A DNA stretch of 64,000 nt from Lachnospiraceae bacterium UBA3632 (GCA_002373975.1 DFKZ01000030.1:45632-109631); one strand, 5' to 3'; shown: positions 53,344-62,886, counted from the first letter of the stretch. Translations and numbers: made by a program. The notes: a model not told the origin generated them from the letters alone.

Positions 53344-54558
53344 TCATAATTCTTCAAACAGCTCCATTGCACGCTCTACCGTGCGGTCGGAATTGTAGTG
53401 CTCATGCTCTCCCCAGCGGCCGAGGCCGATGACGCCGTGATCTCTCATATACGGAAGGAGCTTACTCATCCTGTCGGGTTTATCTATTGTGTTGAGAGGA
53501 TATGTAAACTCATTGGGGAATGCGACGGATTCTTTGCGGTTTTCGGCCGTTGAGACGCGGTTTAAGTTGGTCTCGAGCCAGTATCCTCTGCTTCCCTCGC
53601 AGAAATTGTGTCTGACCAGTATCCTGTGATAAGAGATATTTTCATCGGGAATATAGACCCAGTGTGCCTGAGTATCAAGGTTTTCGGGGATGTATCTTAT
53701 TTCCGTTCCGGTATGCATAAGGCCTGATATAAGGGAAATGATGCTCTCATCACATCCCTCTATTGTATCAAAGCTTTTCCATGGAACAGTAGTGATGATG
53801 GTATCAGCACTGTATTTTGAACCGTCCGAAACAGCCACTGTCTTTTCTGCCACATTCAGGGCGGTAACGGCGCAGTTGCATCTTAAATTCTCTCCCAAAG
53901 CAGCACCCATACGGAGCCATAATTCACCATAACCGTACTTTTTGGGATAATAGAATCTGGCATGGCCGGGCTGCTTTCCGTAGGGCTTGCGGTTAAGGCA
54001 GCTCAGGAGTGTTTCATCAAAAGAAACGTCCGGAAGCTTCTCAAGCCAGTATGTTCCAAGTTTATCCAGCTCTCCTCCGAACATCTTTCCGTTGTAGGGA
54101 AGCATATAGTCCTCAGCAATCTTTTCTCCAAGCTTCCAGGTGATCCATTCTACAAACTTTTCCGGCTTAGGGGTTCCGAGATTACATCCGGCGACGGCAA
54201 TGGATTTAAGGTATTTTACCTGCTCATCCTGAGGCATCTGCCAGATATTTGCCTCGAAGGGATGCCCTATGCAGTAGCTTCCCATGTCTATCCTTGAATC
54301 TCTGTCATAGATATTCCATTCTTCTTCAGGCATAAATCCAAAAAGGAAGTCGTTGACTTTAGGGCGTCTGATATCCAGAAAGTGGCCTCCTCCTATGTCA
54401 AGAGGGCTTCCGTCCACGTCTTCGGAACGGCAAAGACCGCCGGGAACGGATTCCTTTTCAAGGACGATAAAAGAAGCCTGAGGTTTATTCTTTTTTATAA
54501 GGTTGGCAATAGTGAGTCCTGCGGGTCCTGCGCCAAGTATAAGGTAATCGTATTTCAT
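53344..54558 (-). CDS. FAD-dependent UDP-galactopyranose mutase-like/amine oxidase-family protein
   Basis: 404 aa. N-terminal Rossmann fold YLILGAGPAGLTIANLI, FAD loop LEKESVPGGLCRSEDVDG, and the C-terminal GLGRWGEHEHYNSD that closes the FAD site. The middle segment (YMLPYNGKMFGGELDKLGTYW) resembles UDP-galactopyranose mutase and related NAD(P)-binding LPS-synthesis flavoproteins. Could rearrange a nucleotide sugar for surface glycans. AGGAG is 7 bases before the ATG at 54558; a GTG at 54561 is in frame. Its promoter region is shared with the divergent MATE gene. Confidence 0.8.
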   Translation of the reverse strand: MKYDYLILGAGPAGLTIANLIKKNKPQASFIVLEKESVPGGLCRSEDVDGSPLDIGGGHFLDIRRPKVNDFLFGFMPEEEWNIYDRDSRIDMGSYCIGHPFEANIWQMPQDEQVKYLKSIAVAGCNLGTPKPEKFVEWITWKLGEKIAEDYMLPYNGKMFGGELDKLGTYWLEKLPDVSFDETLLSCLNRKPYGKQPGHARFYYPKKYGYGELWLRMGAALGENLRCNCAVTALNVAEKTVAVSDGSKYSADTIITTVPWKSFDTIEGCDESIISLISGLMHTGTEIRYIPENLDTQAHWVYIPDENISYHRILVRHNFCEGSRGYWLETNLNRVSTAENRKESVAFPNEFTYPLNTIDKPDRMSKLLPYMRDHGVIGLGRWGEHEHYNSDRTVERAMELFEEL

Positions 54559-54637
54559 CACTTTCTCCTATGGAAAACTTCCCATAAATCATATCATACG
54601 GCGATAAAAAAACAAAGCATAAACTCCCGAATACCCA

Positions 54638-54666
54638 TTTACAAACCATCCGGCGGGATGTATACT
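54638..54666 (+). promoter_or_regulatory. Promoter of the MATE gene at 54688
   Basis: TTTACA at 54638-54643, 17 bases, TATACT at 54661-54666. A transcript starting near 54673 fits the start codon at 54688 with GGAG at 7 bases. Confidence 0.7.
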
Positions 54667-54687
54667 ATGCGCACAATGGAGAAAGTA

Positions 54688-56046
54688 ATGAACAGTAAAA
54701 CCAAGAATACCGTAGATATGACCCAGGGCAATCCGACTAAGCATTTGCTCCTGTTTGCATTGCCTCTTTTTATAGGAAACCTGTTTCAGCAGTTTTATAA
54801 TCTTGTCGATTCGGTAATAGTAGGAAAATATATAAACGCAGACGCGCTTGCTGCCACCGGAAGCTGCGGGTCTTTGAGCTTTTTATTCTTTTCACTGAGT
54901 TCCGGACTGGCCATAGGTATCGGAATAATCGTAGCACAGTATTTCGGAGCGGGAGACGAGACTAAGATCAAAGAGGCGATCTCGAGTTCGTTTTATGTAC
55001 TCACCGGTTCGGCACTTGTAGTGACGATCATAGGTGTATCTCTGGCAAGACCCATCCTGCGGCTCCTTCAGACACCGGAAGGACCGATCCTCGAGCAGGC
55101 GGTGGTTTACCTTCGCACCACCTGCTGCGGTATCATATTTATAGCACTTTACAACGGCGTATCTTCGGTTCTGCGCGCGCTGGGCGATTCCAAGACACCA
55201 CTGGTTTTCCTTATAATATCCAGCTTTTTCAATGTCGGGATGGATCTTCTGCTCGTCATCAGATTTGATATGGGAGTTTTCGGCGTGGCGCTCGCAACTG
55301 TCATTGCACAAGCTCTGTCGGTGGTGGTAAGCCTTGTCTACGCATTTTCAAAAGTGCCTTATTTCAGGCTCTCAAGGTCTGAACTCGCACCCAACAGACA
55401 TATTATAATCCACTCTTTTAATCTCGGTGTTCCCATCGCGCTGCAGAGCTCAATGATAGCCATATCACTCATTGTTCTTCAGGGAGTGGTAAACGGATTT
55501 GGACACACGGCCATGTCGGCGTATACCATCACATCCAAGGTGGATGTTGTGGTTTCGATGTTCTACAACGCCATAAGCAGTGCGCTCACAACATATGCGG
55601 GGCAGAATTACGGTGCCAGAAAGCACGACAGAGTGAAGGGCGGGTACAGAAGAGGGATACTTTTTGTCACGATATACAATATCATTATCATACCTGTCGT
55701 ATTTCTTCTGAGCAGATATATCGTGAGCTTCTTTGTAAATGAGCAGGAGGTTATCGATCTTGGTATAAAGGCGGTGCGTATCACATGCTTTATGTATCTT
55801 GCCCTCGGCCTGATCTATGTTCCCAGAGGAACCCTGAACGGCGTGGGAGATGCTAAGTTTTCGCTGATAAACGGCGTGACGGAAGTGGCCTGCAGGGTAG
55901 TGTTCTCCTTTGCCCTGACCATGATACCTTTTATCGGGATGATGGGAATATGGTACGCTACCGGCCTCACCTGGCTTACAACGGCGATAATCTGTAATCT
56001 CAGGTATTTCTCGGGCAAATGGCGGAAAATGGAAAAAACGATATAG
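54688..56046 (+). CDS. MATE family efflux transporter
   Basis: 452 aa with 12 predicted membrane helices. HLLLFALPLFIGNLFQQFYNLVDSVIVG is the N-terminal MATE signature (given in parts: LPLFIGNLFQQFYN and VDSVIVGKY), with the second-half counterpart SFNLGVPIALQSSMIAIS. The frame extends 306 bases upstream, antisense to the flavoprotein gene and through its own promoter, so that part is not coding. Placed between glycan genes; export of a drug or a lipid-linked intermediate cannot be told apart from sequence. Confidence 0.92.
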   Translation: MNSKTKNTVDMTQGNPTKHLLLFALPLFIGNLFQQFYNLVDSVIVGKYINADALAATGSCGSLSFLFFSLSSGLAIGIGIIVAQYFGAGDETKIKEAISSSFYVLTGSALVVTIIGVSLARPILRLLQTPEGPILEQAVVYLRTTCCGIIFIALYNGVSSVLRALGDSKTPLVFLIISSFFNVGMDLLLVIRFDMGVFGVALATVIAQALSVVVSLVYAFSKVPYFRLSRSELAPNRHIIIHSFNLGVPIALQSSMIAISLIVLQGVVNGFGHTAMSAYTITSKVDVVVSMFYNAISSALTTYAGQNYGARKHDRVKGGYRRGILFVTIYNIIIIPVVFLLSRYIVSFFVNEQEVIDLGIKAVRITCFMYLALGLIYVPRGTLNGVGDAKFSLINGVTEVACRVVFSFALTMIPFIGMMGIWYATGLTWLTTAIICNLRYFSGKWRKMEKTI

Positions 56047-56107
56047 AATAATCCCCTTATGTGATATACTATAATATATTGAAATCCTATTACAGGCGGG
56101 CTACTTT

Positions 56108-57241
56108 ATGGAGCGGTTCGACAAAATAATAATAGGAGCGGGTCTGTACGGATTATATTCGGCAGTGTATGCCGCAGAAAAAGGTCAGAAGGTGCTTGTC
56201 CTCGAATGTGACAAAGCGCCTTTTAGTCGTGCAACTTATATCAATCAGGCCAGGGTTCATCAGGGATATCACTATCCGAGATCCCTTTCCACCGCGGTAA
56301 AATCGGCAGGATACTTTGAGCGTTTTAATAAGGACTTTGCCTTTTGCATAAACAGGGAGTTCGATCAGATCTACGCCACCTCGAGCAGGTATTCATGGAC
56401 TGACGGAAAGCAGTTTAGGAGCTTTTGCGCGGCAGCAGGAATACCATGTGAGGAGCTGAATCCCGACAGGTATTTTAAAGAAGGTATGTGTGACGGTGCC
56501 TTCAGGACTAGAGAATACACATACGATGCAATGATCCTGAGAGATTACTTTACCGAGAAGGCAAAAGGGCTGGGCAGCCTCATCACCATCCGATACGGAA
56601 CAAGGATCACAAAGATCACCGCAGACGGTAAGGAATACGAGATCGCAACGGATAAGGGTGATCTTTTCCGGACCGGATTTGTGCTGAATTCCTCATACGC
56701 TGGAATAAACGGGATATTATCTCTCGCAGGATTTGAAGCGTTCCGGATAAAATATGAGCTCTGCGAGATAACACTGTGCAGTACCGGAGATAACCTTAAA
56801 GATGTGGGCATTACGGTAATGGATGGCCCATTTTTTTCCATAATGCCGTTTGGAAAGACCGGACTTCATTCTCTCACGGCAGTGTCTTTTACTCCGCACA
56901 TGACAAGTTATGATAAGCTCCCTACCTTCGAATGCCAGAGCAGGTGCGGCGGATACTGCACTCCGGGAGAGCTCGGCAACTGTAACGAATGTCCTGCCGG
57001 ACCGGATACTGCGTTTCCGTATATGTCCAATCTGGCAGAAAAATATATGCTGGATAAATATGATTTCAAATATGAGAAGTCACTTTTCTCGATGAAGCCT
57101 ATTCTCACAAGCTCGGAGATAGATGATTCAAGGCCGACGGTTATCAGGAAGTATTCCGAAAAACCCACTTTTGTCAGCGTGCTTTCGGGGAAGATCAATA
57201 CCGTTTACGATCTCGATGAGGTATTAAATGATGGACAATAA
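56108..57241 (+). CDS. FAD-dependent oxidoreductase (DAO family) with a cysteine cluster
   Basis: 377 aa. N-terminal FAD fold IIIGAGLYGLYSAVYAAEKG with LVLECDKAPF. Resembles D-amino-acid-oxidase-type flavoproteins. Five cysteines fall within 20 residues: C276, C280, C284, C292 and C295 (CQSRCGGYC, then CNEC), which may bind a metal or an iron-sulfur cluster. First of six tightly packed genes that include two GT2 transferases and an epimerase-like protein, so a role in making a modified sugar is likely. A TATAAT at 56070-56075 may be its promoter, without a good -35. The stop overlaps the next gene by 14 bases. Confidence 0.8.
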   Translation: MERFDKIIIGAGLYGLYSAVYAAEKGQKVLVLECDKAPFSRATYINQARVHQGYHYPRSLSTAVKSAGYFERFNKDFAFCINREFDQIYATSSRYSWTDGKQFRSFCAAAGIPCEELNPDRYFKEGMCDGAFRTREYTYDAMILRDYFTEKAKGLGSLITIRYGTRITKITADGKEYEIATDKGDLFRTGFVLNSSYAGINGILSLAGFEAFRIKYELCEITLCSTGDNLKDVGITVMDGPFFSIMPFGKTGLHSLTAVSFTPHMTSYDKLPTFECQSRCGGYCTPGELGNCNECPAGPDTAFPYMSNLAEKYMLDKYDFKYEKSLFSMKPILTSSEIDDSRPTVIRKYSEKPTFVSVLSGKINTVYDLDEVLNDGQ

Positions 57242-58169
57242 AGAAAAAACTTTTGTTTCTTCGGTGATATATGTTCACAATGCAGAAAACCGTATAGAGG
57301 AGTTTCTTACCGCGATAATCCGTGTGATGGAGGATAATTTTGAGCATTCCGAAGTGATATGCGTAAACGACGGCTCGAGCGATATGAGCGCAGAGAAGAT
57401 AAGATCCGTCGGAAAGACTGCCGATACGACGATAGTCAGTATCGTCAACATGAGTTATTTTCATGGGTTAGAGCTGGCAATGAATGCCGGAAGAGATATC
57501 GCCATAGGGGATTTCGTGTTTGAATTTGACAATACGGATCTGGATTTTACCCCGGGATTTGTGATGGATGTATACAGGCGTTCTCTGGAGGGTTATGACA
57601 TAGTAAGCGCATCGCCCGACATAAGGGAAAAGCCCTCATCCAGATTATTCTACAACGTGTTTGACAGGTTCACGGATCTGTCCTACAAGATGACGACCGA
57701 GAGCTTCAGAGTGCTGAGCCGCAGAGTGATCAACAGGATCAGTTCCATGAACAAGTCGGTCCCCTACAGGAAGGCGATATACGCCGGAAGCGGATTAAAG
57801 ACCGACAATCTGAAGTACAAAGCGGACAGAAAGCGGAGCAGAGTATCGGATAAAAACGAAAAGAGATACAGAACAGGGCTGGCTATGGATTCGCTTATTC
57901 TGTTCACAAAGGTGGGCTATCGGTTCTCGATGGTAATGACTTTTGTGATGATGGCGGTTTCCATACTTATGGTGGCTTATGCTGTCATAACATATATCGT
58001 GGTACATCCCGTTGAAGGCTGGTTTACGACCATTATATTCCTGTCGTTCGCATTCTTTGGATTGTTCGGAATACTTACGATCATCATCAAATATCTGCAG
58101 CTTATCATAGACATGATATTCAAGCGTAAGGCTTACAGCTTCGAAAGTGTTGAAAAGATCACGAAATAG
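57228..58169 (+). CDS. Family 2 glycosyltransferase with C-terminal membrane helices
   Basis: 313 aa. GT-A fold: SVIYVHNAENRIEEFL start, VNDGSSDMS, and the metal-binding acidic motif FEFDNTDLDF. Two membrane helices near the C-terminus (MVMTFVMMAVSILMVAYAVI and IIFLSFAFFGLFGILTIII) match the GtrB/DPM type that moves a sugar from a nucleotide donor to a lipid carrier. The ATG lies in the end of the preceding gene, 6 bases after GAGG. Confidence 0.9.
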   Translation: MMDNKEKTFVSSVIYVHNAENRIEEFLTAIIRVMEDNFEHSEVICVNDGSSDMSAEKIRSVGKTADTTIVSIVNMSYFHGLELAMNAGRDIAIGDFVFEFDNTDLDFTPGFVMDVYRRSLEGYDIVSASPDIREKPSSRLFYNVFDRFTDLSYKMTTESFRVLSRRVINRISSMNKSVPYRKAIYAGSGLKTDNLKYKADRKRSRVSDKNEKRYRTGLAMDSLILFTKVGYRFSMVMTFVMMAVSILMVAYAVITYIVVHPVEGWFTTIIFLSFAFFGLFGILTIIIKYLQLIIDMIFKRKAYSFESVEKITK

Positions 58170-58177
58170 GGAAGAAT

Positions 58178-59098
58178 ATGAAGGCTATCGTAGGTTACAC
58201 GGGATTTGTCGGAAGCAACATTTATGCCTCCGGTGAATTTGACGCGGCATTCAATTCAAAAAATATAGAAGAAGCTTATGGAAGCAGGCCGGAGCTCCTG
58301 GTTTATGCCGGGCTCCGCGCGGAGAAATTCCTTGCCAACAACGATCCGCAAAAGGATCTGGAACAGGTCATGCAGGCTGAGGAGAACATACGGAAGATAG
58401 CTCCCCGTAAGCTGATACTTATATCTACCATCGATGTGTTCAAAAAACCAAAAGATGTAGACGAGAATTCAGAGATCGATAAAGAGGGACTTCATCCGTA
58501 CGGATATAACAGGTACATCCTTGAAGAAAGGATCAGGGAGGAATACCCGGAGTGCCTGATAGTGCGCCTTCCGGGACTCTTTGGAAAAAACATAAAAAAG
58601 AATTTTATTTATGATATGATCAACATCATTCCTTCCATGCTCAAGGAGGAAAAACTTGAAGAGATCGTTAAGAAGGATCCTGAGATAGGGAAGTATTATC
58701 GTAAGCAGGAAAACGGATTTTACAAAGTGGAAGCAGCAGAGGAAGAGAGATTTCTATTAAGAGAGAAATTCGGAAAAGTCGGTTTCTCTGCTCTTAATTT
58801 CACCGACAGCAGAAGCAGATTTCAGTTTTACGATCTCAGAAGACTCTGGGAAGATATCAAGCTGACGGATGAAAACGGGATAAGGCTCTGGCATCCCGCA
58901 ACCGAACCGGTGTCGGCGGCGGAAGTATATGAATACGTATACGGGAAAGAATTCAAAAATGAGTTTGCAGCCGTTCCGGCAGATTACGACTACAAAACGA
59001 TCCACTCCGGGCTTTTCGGAAGGAGCGACGGCTATATTTCCGGAAAGAAAGAGATACTTGAAGCTATAAAGGTGTTTGTGGAGAGAGCAAATGTATAA
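58178..59098 (+). CDS. Extended-SDR, NAD-dependent epimerase/dehydratase-like protein
   Basis: 306 aa. Starts with the nucleotide-binding loop VGYTGFVGSN and has LILISTIDVF for the next strand. Where the family has the catalytic Tyr-x3-Lys, this protein reads YGYNR, so the lysine is replaced by arginine and activity may be altered or lost. Acts presumably on a nucleotide sugar. Gap of 8 bases from the GT2 gene; overlaps the next gene by 8 bases. Confidence 0.75.
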   Translation: MKAIVGYTGFVGSNIYASGEFDAAFNSKNIEEAYGSRPELLVYAGLRAEKFLANNDPQKDLEQVMQAEENIRKIAPRKLILISTIDVFKKPKDVDENSEIDKEGLHPYGYNRYILEERIREEYPECLIVRLPGLFGKNIKKNFIYDMINIIPSMLKEEKLEEIVKKDPEIGKYYRKQENGFYKVEAAEEERFLLREKFGKVGFSALNFTDSRSRFQFYDLRRLWEDIKLTDENGIRLWHPATEPVSAAEVYEYVYGKEFKNEFAAVPADYDYKTIHSGLFGRSDGYISGKKEILEAIKVFVERANV

Positions 59099-61229
59099 GA
59101 ATAAAAAACTTATCGGTTTTATTGCGGTAACGCTGATCGCAATAGCATTAACGATCATGATCGGGCCTGCCGATAAATTTACCCATGGGTATTATTCGGA
59201 AGAGATCAGACTTTGGGAACTTCCGTGGCAGAACATTACAGGATCGCTGTCCCTTGCGGAACAAAACGGAGAAATAGTTTTTTCACCCGTTAAGGATCAC
59301 CTGGCCGGATTCGAGATTGTCTATAATAATTCTGAGTCGGGAAACAGCGGAAACCTTTTAATCACAGTGACGGATGAAAGGGGGAAAACGCTTGATAGTA
59401 TCACCCTTCAGACGGGTAAGATTACCGAGTCGGGCTGGTATAAGGTTAAAACCGGTGCAAAGTATAAAAAGGGCAGCAGATATAGATTAACTCTGTCATC
59501 CGACAGCGGGGAAGATGCTCCGCTTATGATCTGTATGACGCAGGATTATCTCCCTGCAGAAACCCTGGAAGGGGATATTCTTTTAAATTATGCCTACGCT
59601 GAACCCACTTTTTCGCCTGAGAAAAAGGTTCTTCTCATTCTGTTCATCATTTCCCTTTGGTCTCTGGCCGGAAGCTGTCTGCTTGGCGAAAAGTTCCGTA
59701 AGCCGCTGGGAATTGCATCAGGGATCATACTGGTAACGACAGCCTTATCATGGAACTATATGTATAATGTGCTGGATGTAAATAACGAGAAATTCACGAA
59801 TTTCCAGGATGACAGTGAGATTCTGGTGACAGGCATGCTGTATGCCGACAGGGAAGGCACTTATTTTGCAAATCCGGAAGAGAGAGGATACGGACTCGGA
59901 TATTACCGTAATATCGGAGGGAGACTGTTTAATTATCGCGAGGGAGGATATCCTTCTGATACTGAGTGGGACAATGGGTATTCAAAAAACTCATGCAGTA
60001 TAAAGGTATCATCAAATGACTACAGCATAGATGTAACAAAACCCGGGAATGTGATCAGGTTTTCTAACGGTGATTCTTTTGTGATAGAAAACGCAGAGGA
60101 TGACGGAAGCAATATTGTTGTCACTCTGCAGGGTGATAAGCATTTGACACCGCGGACGAACGGAAGCCTTGATGATGCGGAGTTTTTCAGTCCTTCAGGG
60201 GAGAAACTGGAAAGCGGAAGAATAATCGCCTATCGGAGCCAGTTCGGTCTGCAGGGAAAAATCTTTAAAGTGCTGGCCGGGTTTATAAAAGGGGATGATA
60301 TCCTCCCGCCCTTAAACCTTCTGACTTCCCTTGCAATGGCTGTTACGGTTGTGCTGATAACATTTCTTGTGTCAAAAAAGTACAATGGAATTATGGCAGG
60401 GTGCTTTCTTGTAACATTTGCATTATCGCCATGGGTGGTTAATTTTGCCAGAAATCTTTACTGGGTAGAGTTTACCTGGTTTCTTCCAATGGCAGCAGGT
60501 ATATTCACCTCATGGAAAGCCGATAACAGAAAGTGCCGGATCATCGGCTATGCTTTATCATTTTTCACAATACTTGTAAAGAGCCTGTGCGGATATGAGT
60601 ATATAACAGCGGTAATGCTGGGACTGGTTTTTTTCCCGATGACCGATTTTTTCATCGCACTTGCCGGGAAGAAAAAGGAAAAAGCTCTGCTTATACTCAG
60701 GATTACGCTGATCATGGGAGCGGCAGCGCTGGCCGGGTTTATAGCCGCAATGGTAATTCACTCCAGACTTGGAGTAAATGCAGGTTTAATCTCAGATATC
60801 AAGAGCATTATAAATGATGTAGGCCTTAGAAGAACCGCCGGTGCAGATCTGAACACGGAACATCCGGTACTGTGGGAATCTATAAATGCGTCGGTCTGGG
60901 ATACTATAGCAAAGTATTTTGCTTTCTCGACCCAGATCATTCCCGGGATAAACGGGAACCTTTTCCCCATACTGTGTATTATCCCGCTGTGCTTTTTTGC
61001 TTATGATCTCAAAAAGAAAGCGGTCAGACCCGAAGAGATGATACTTTATGCAGTTTCGTTTATTGTGTCACTTTCGTGGTTTGTATTCGGTAAATCACAT
61101 TCATACGTGCATACGCACATAAACTTTGTGATATGGTATTTTGGTTTTGTCCAGATATGTTTTTATATTATCGTAAGCAGGATCATCGGGACGGTAAAAG
61201 CCTTAAGAATAGAAAATCCGGCTAAATAG
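59091..61229 (+). CDS. Large polytopic membrane protein with extracytoplasmic domains, putative transferase
   Basis: 712 aa. One N-terminal helix (LIGFIAVTLIAIALTIMI), a beta-rich extracytoplasmic domain (about 28-185), two helices (about 190-225), a second extracytoplasmic domain (about 226-395), and about nine further helices. The layout suits an enzyme that modifies polymers outside the membrane using a lipid-linked sugar, but I see no conclusive catalytic motif. The ATG at 59091 with GGAG upstream overlaps the preceding stop; a GTG at 59076 is less likely. Confidence 0.6.
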   Translation: MYKNKKLIGFIAVTLIAIALTIMIGPADKFTHGYYSEEIRLWELPWQNITGSLSLAEQNGEIVFSPVKDHLAGFEIVYNNSESGNSGNLLITVTDERGKTLDSITLQTGKITESGWYKVKTGAKYKKGSRYRLTLSSDSGEDAPLMICMTQDYLPAETLEGDILLNYAYAEPTFSPEKKVLLILFIISLWSLAGSCLLGEKFRKPLGIASGIILVTTALSWNYMYNVLDVNNEKFTNFQDDSEILVTGMLYADREGTYFANPEERGYGLGYYRNIGGRLFNYREGGYPSDTEWDNGYSKNSCSIKVSSNDYSIDVTKPGNVIRFSNGDSFVIENAEDDGSNIVVTLQGDKHLTPRTNGSLDDAEFFSPSGEKLESGRIIAYRSQFGLQGKIFKVLAGFIKGDDILPPLNLLTSLAMAVTVVLITFLVSKKYNGIMAGCFLVTFALSPWVVNFARNLYWVEFTWFLPMAAGIFTSWKADNRKCRIIGYALSFFTILVKSLCGYEYITAVMLGLVFFPMTDFFIALAGKKKEKALLILRITLIMGAAALAGFIAAMVIHSRLGVNAGLISDIKSIINDVGLRRTAGADLNTEHPVLWESINASVWDTIAKYFAFSTQIIPGINGNLFPILCIIPLCFFAYDLKKKAVRPEEMILYAVSFIVSLSWFVFGKSHSYVHTHINFVIWYFGFVQICFYIIVSRIIGTVKALRIENPAK

Positions 61230-61252
61230 CCGAGTGGATAAACGGAGGCTGT

Positions 61253-62041
61253 ATGAAGCTTTCAATTTCAAATATAGCCTGGGTGACAGAGGATGATGAG
61301 AGTATTTACTCTCTGATGAAGGAATTGTCTTTTACAGGCCTTGAGATAGCGCCGACCAGGATCTTCCCGAATACTCCCTATGACAGACTTGATGAAGCAT
61401 CGAAGTGGAGAGAGCATATCCGGAAGGATTATGGCTTTGAGATTCCCTCCATGCAGTCTATCTGGTACGGAAGAAAAGAGCTTATATTCGGTTCGGAAGA
61501 GGAAAGAAAAGTTCTTATCGATTACACAAAAAAGGCGATCGACTTTGCTGCGGTGACAGGGTGCGGAAACCTTGTTTTCGGATGTCCGAAAAACCGTAAC
61601 GTGCCCGAGGGAAAAAGCAGCGAAGGGGGAATCGGATTCTTCCGTGAGATCTGCGATTACGCCGCAGAAAAAGGAACCTTTATCGGAATAGAGGCAAACC
61701 CCGTTATATACGGAACCAATTACATCACCGGAACAGAGGAAGCTATAGAGCTTATTAAAAATGTGGATTCGCCCGGATGCAGGCTTAATGTCGATGTCGG
61801 AACGATGATACACAATAACGAGAGTGCTGAGCTGCTTGAGGGAAGAGTGAACCTTGTCAGCCACGTACATATAAGCGAACCGGGGCTTAAGCCGATAGAA
61901 GATAGGCCGCTTCACCGGGAGCTGATAAAGGTGCTACGGAACGAAGGCTATAACAGGTTTGTATCGATAGAGATGGGAAAGACGGAAGATACAGGTATAG
62001 TTGCGGACAGGATGAGATATCTGAGGAGCATTATCGGATGA
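61253..62041 (+). CDS. Sugar phosphate isomerase/epimerase family protein (xylose isomerase-like TIM barrel)
   Basis: 262 aa. Begins MKLSISNIAWVTEDDESI and has LSFTGLEIAPTRIF, LVFGCPKNRNVPEG, IGIEANPVIYGTNYI and CRLNVDVGTM with VSHVHISEPGLKP, the metal-binding Glu/Asp/His positions of this barrel family. Probably isomerises or epimerises a sugar in the same pathway as the surrounding transferases. Overlaps the next gene by 4 bases (ATGA). Confidence 0.88.
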   Translation: MKLSISNIAWVTEDDESIYSLMKELSFTGLEIAPTRIFPNTPYDRLDEASKWREHIRKDYGFEIPSMQSIWYGRKELIFGSEEERKVLIDYTKKAIDFAAVTGCGNLVFGCPKNRNVPEGKSSEGGIGFFREICDYAAEKGTFIGIEANPVIYGTNYITGTEEAIELIKNVDSPGCRLNVDVGTMIHNNESAELLEGRVNLVSHVHISEPGLKPIEDRPLHRELIKVLRNEGYNRFVSIEMGKTEDTGIVADRMRYLRSIIG

Positions 62042-62829
62042 TACATGAAAAGAAAAAGGGTGTACCCCGGTTTGAAGAAACGGTGTATGCTCCGAAAAGC
62101 AGAGATTATGTTGTTCTGATCCCTATAATAAACGAGGGCGACAGGATAATTAAGGAACTGAAACGGGCTGCTAAACACTGCGTACATGAATATGCTGACA
62201 TCGTGATCTGCGATGGCGGATCTACAGACGGATGCACTGAAGAGGAAAGACTCAAAAGTCTGAATGTTAATACCCTGCTTGTTAAAAAGGATAGCGGAAA
62301 GCAGGGGGCTCAGCTGCGTATGGGAATGTGGTGGGCTCTTAAAAGGGGCTACCGGGGTATCATTACCATTGACGGAAACAACAAGGACAGCATAGAGGAT
62401 GTTCCGCACTTTATAGAAAAACTCGAAGAGGGCTATGATCTCATTCAGGGATCGAGGTTTGTAAAGGGCGGAAGAGCAGTAAATACGCCGTTTATAAGGC
62501 TGGTTTCCTTAAGGCTGATACACGCCCCCATTATATCGCTTACGGCCCGTCATCACTTCACCGATACTACGAGCGCTTACAGGGGATATTCCGCAAGATA
62601 TCTCAAAGACAAAAGAGTGCGTCCCCTCAGGGATGTGTTTATGAACTATGAGCTTCTGGCCTATCTTTCCGTGAGAGCAACTCAGATAGGTATGAATGCC
62701 TGTGAGATCCCCGTAACCAGAGCATATCCCGCAAAGGGAAAAACACCCACAAAGATAAGCTTTTTCAAGGGAAACTGGGATCTTTTCAGGACTCTTATCA
62801 GGAATGCCTTCGGCGCATATAACCCGTAA
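62038..62829 (+). CDS. Family 2 glycosyltransferase
   Basis: 263 aa, no membrane helix. VVLIPIINEGDRIIKEL start, DIVICDGGSTDGC, and ITIDGNNKDSIEDVP, where the usual DxD metal motif is replaced by DGNNKD, a variant I recall in a dolichyl-phosphate-mannose-synthase-like subgroup. QGSRFVKGG and the FTDTTSAYRGYS segment follow. Last gene of the six-gene run, coupled to the isomerase. Confidence 0.9.
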   Translation: MIHEKKKGVPRFEETVYAPKSRDYVVLIPIINEGDRIIKELKRAAKHCVHEYADIVICDGGSTDGCTEEERLKSLNVNTLLVKKDSGKQGAQLRMGMWWALKRGYRGIITIDGNNKDSIEDVPHFIEKLEEGYDLIQGSRFVKGGRAVNTPFIRLVSLRLIHAPIISLTARHHFTDTTSAYRGYSARYLKDKRVRPLRDVFMNYELLAYLSVRATQIGMNACEIPVTRAYPAKGKTPTKISFFKGNWDLFRTLIRNAFGAYNP

Positions 62830-62857
62830 TTTTTTTCGACAAAAGTTTCCCTATTCA

Positions 62858-62886
62858 TTGCCTGTAAAGCGTGTTTATGATAAAAT
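62858..62886 (+). promoter_or_regulatory. Promoter of the NifU-like/GGGtGRT operon
   Basis: TTGCCT at 62858-62863, 17 bases, extended -10 TGATAAAAT with TAAAAT at 62881-62886. A leader of about 63 bases ends in AAGGAGG before the ATG at 62957. Confidence 0.75.

Noticed and set aside
54382..54687. N-terminal extension of the MATE gene by 102 codons
   Set aside because: It is antisense to the flavoprotein gene and runs through a good promoter (54638-54666). The MATE signature begins only after 54700, and GGAG precedes the ATG at 54688.
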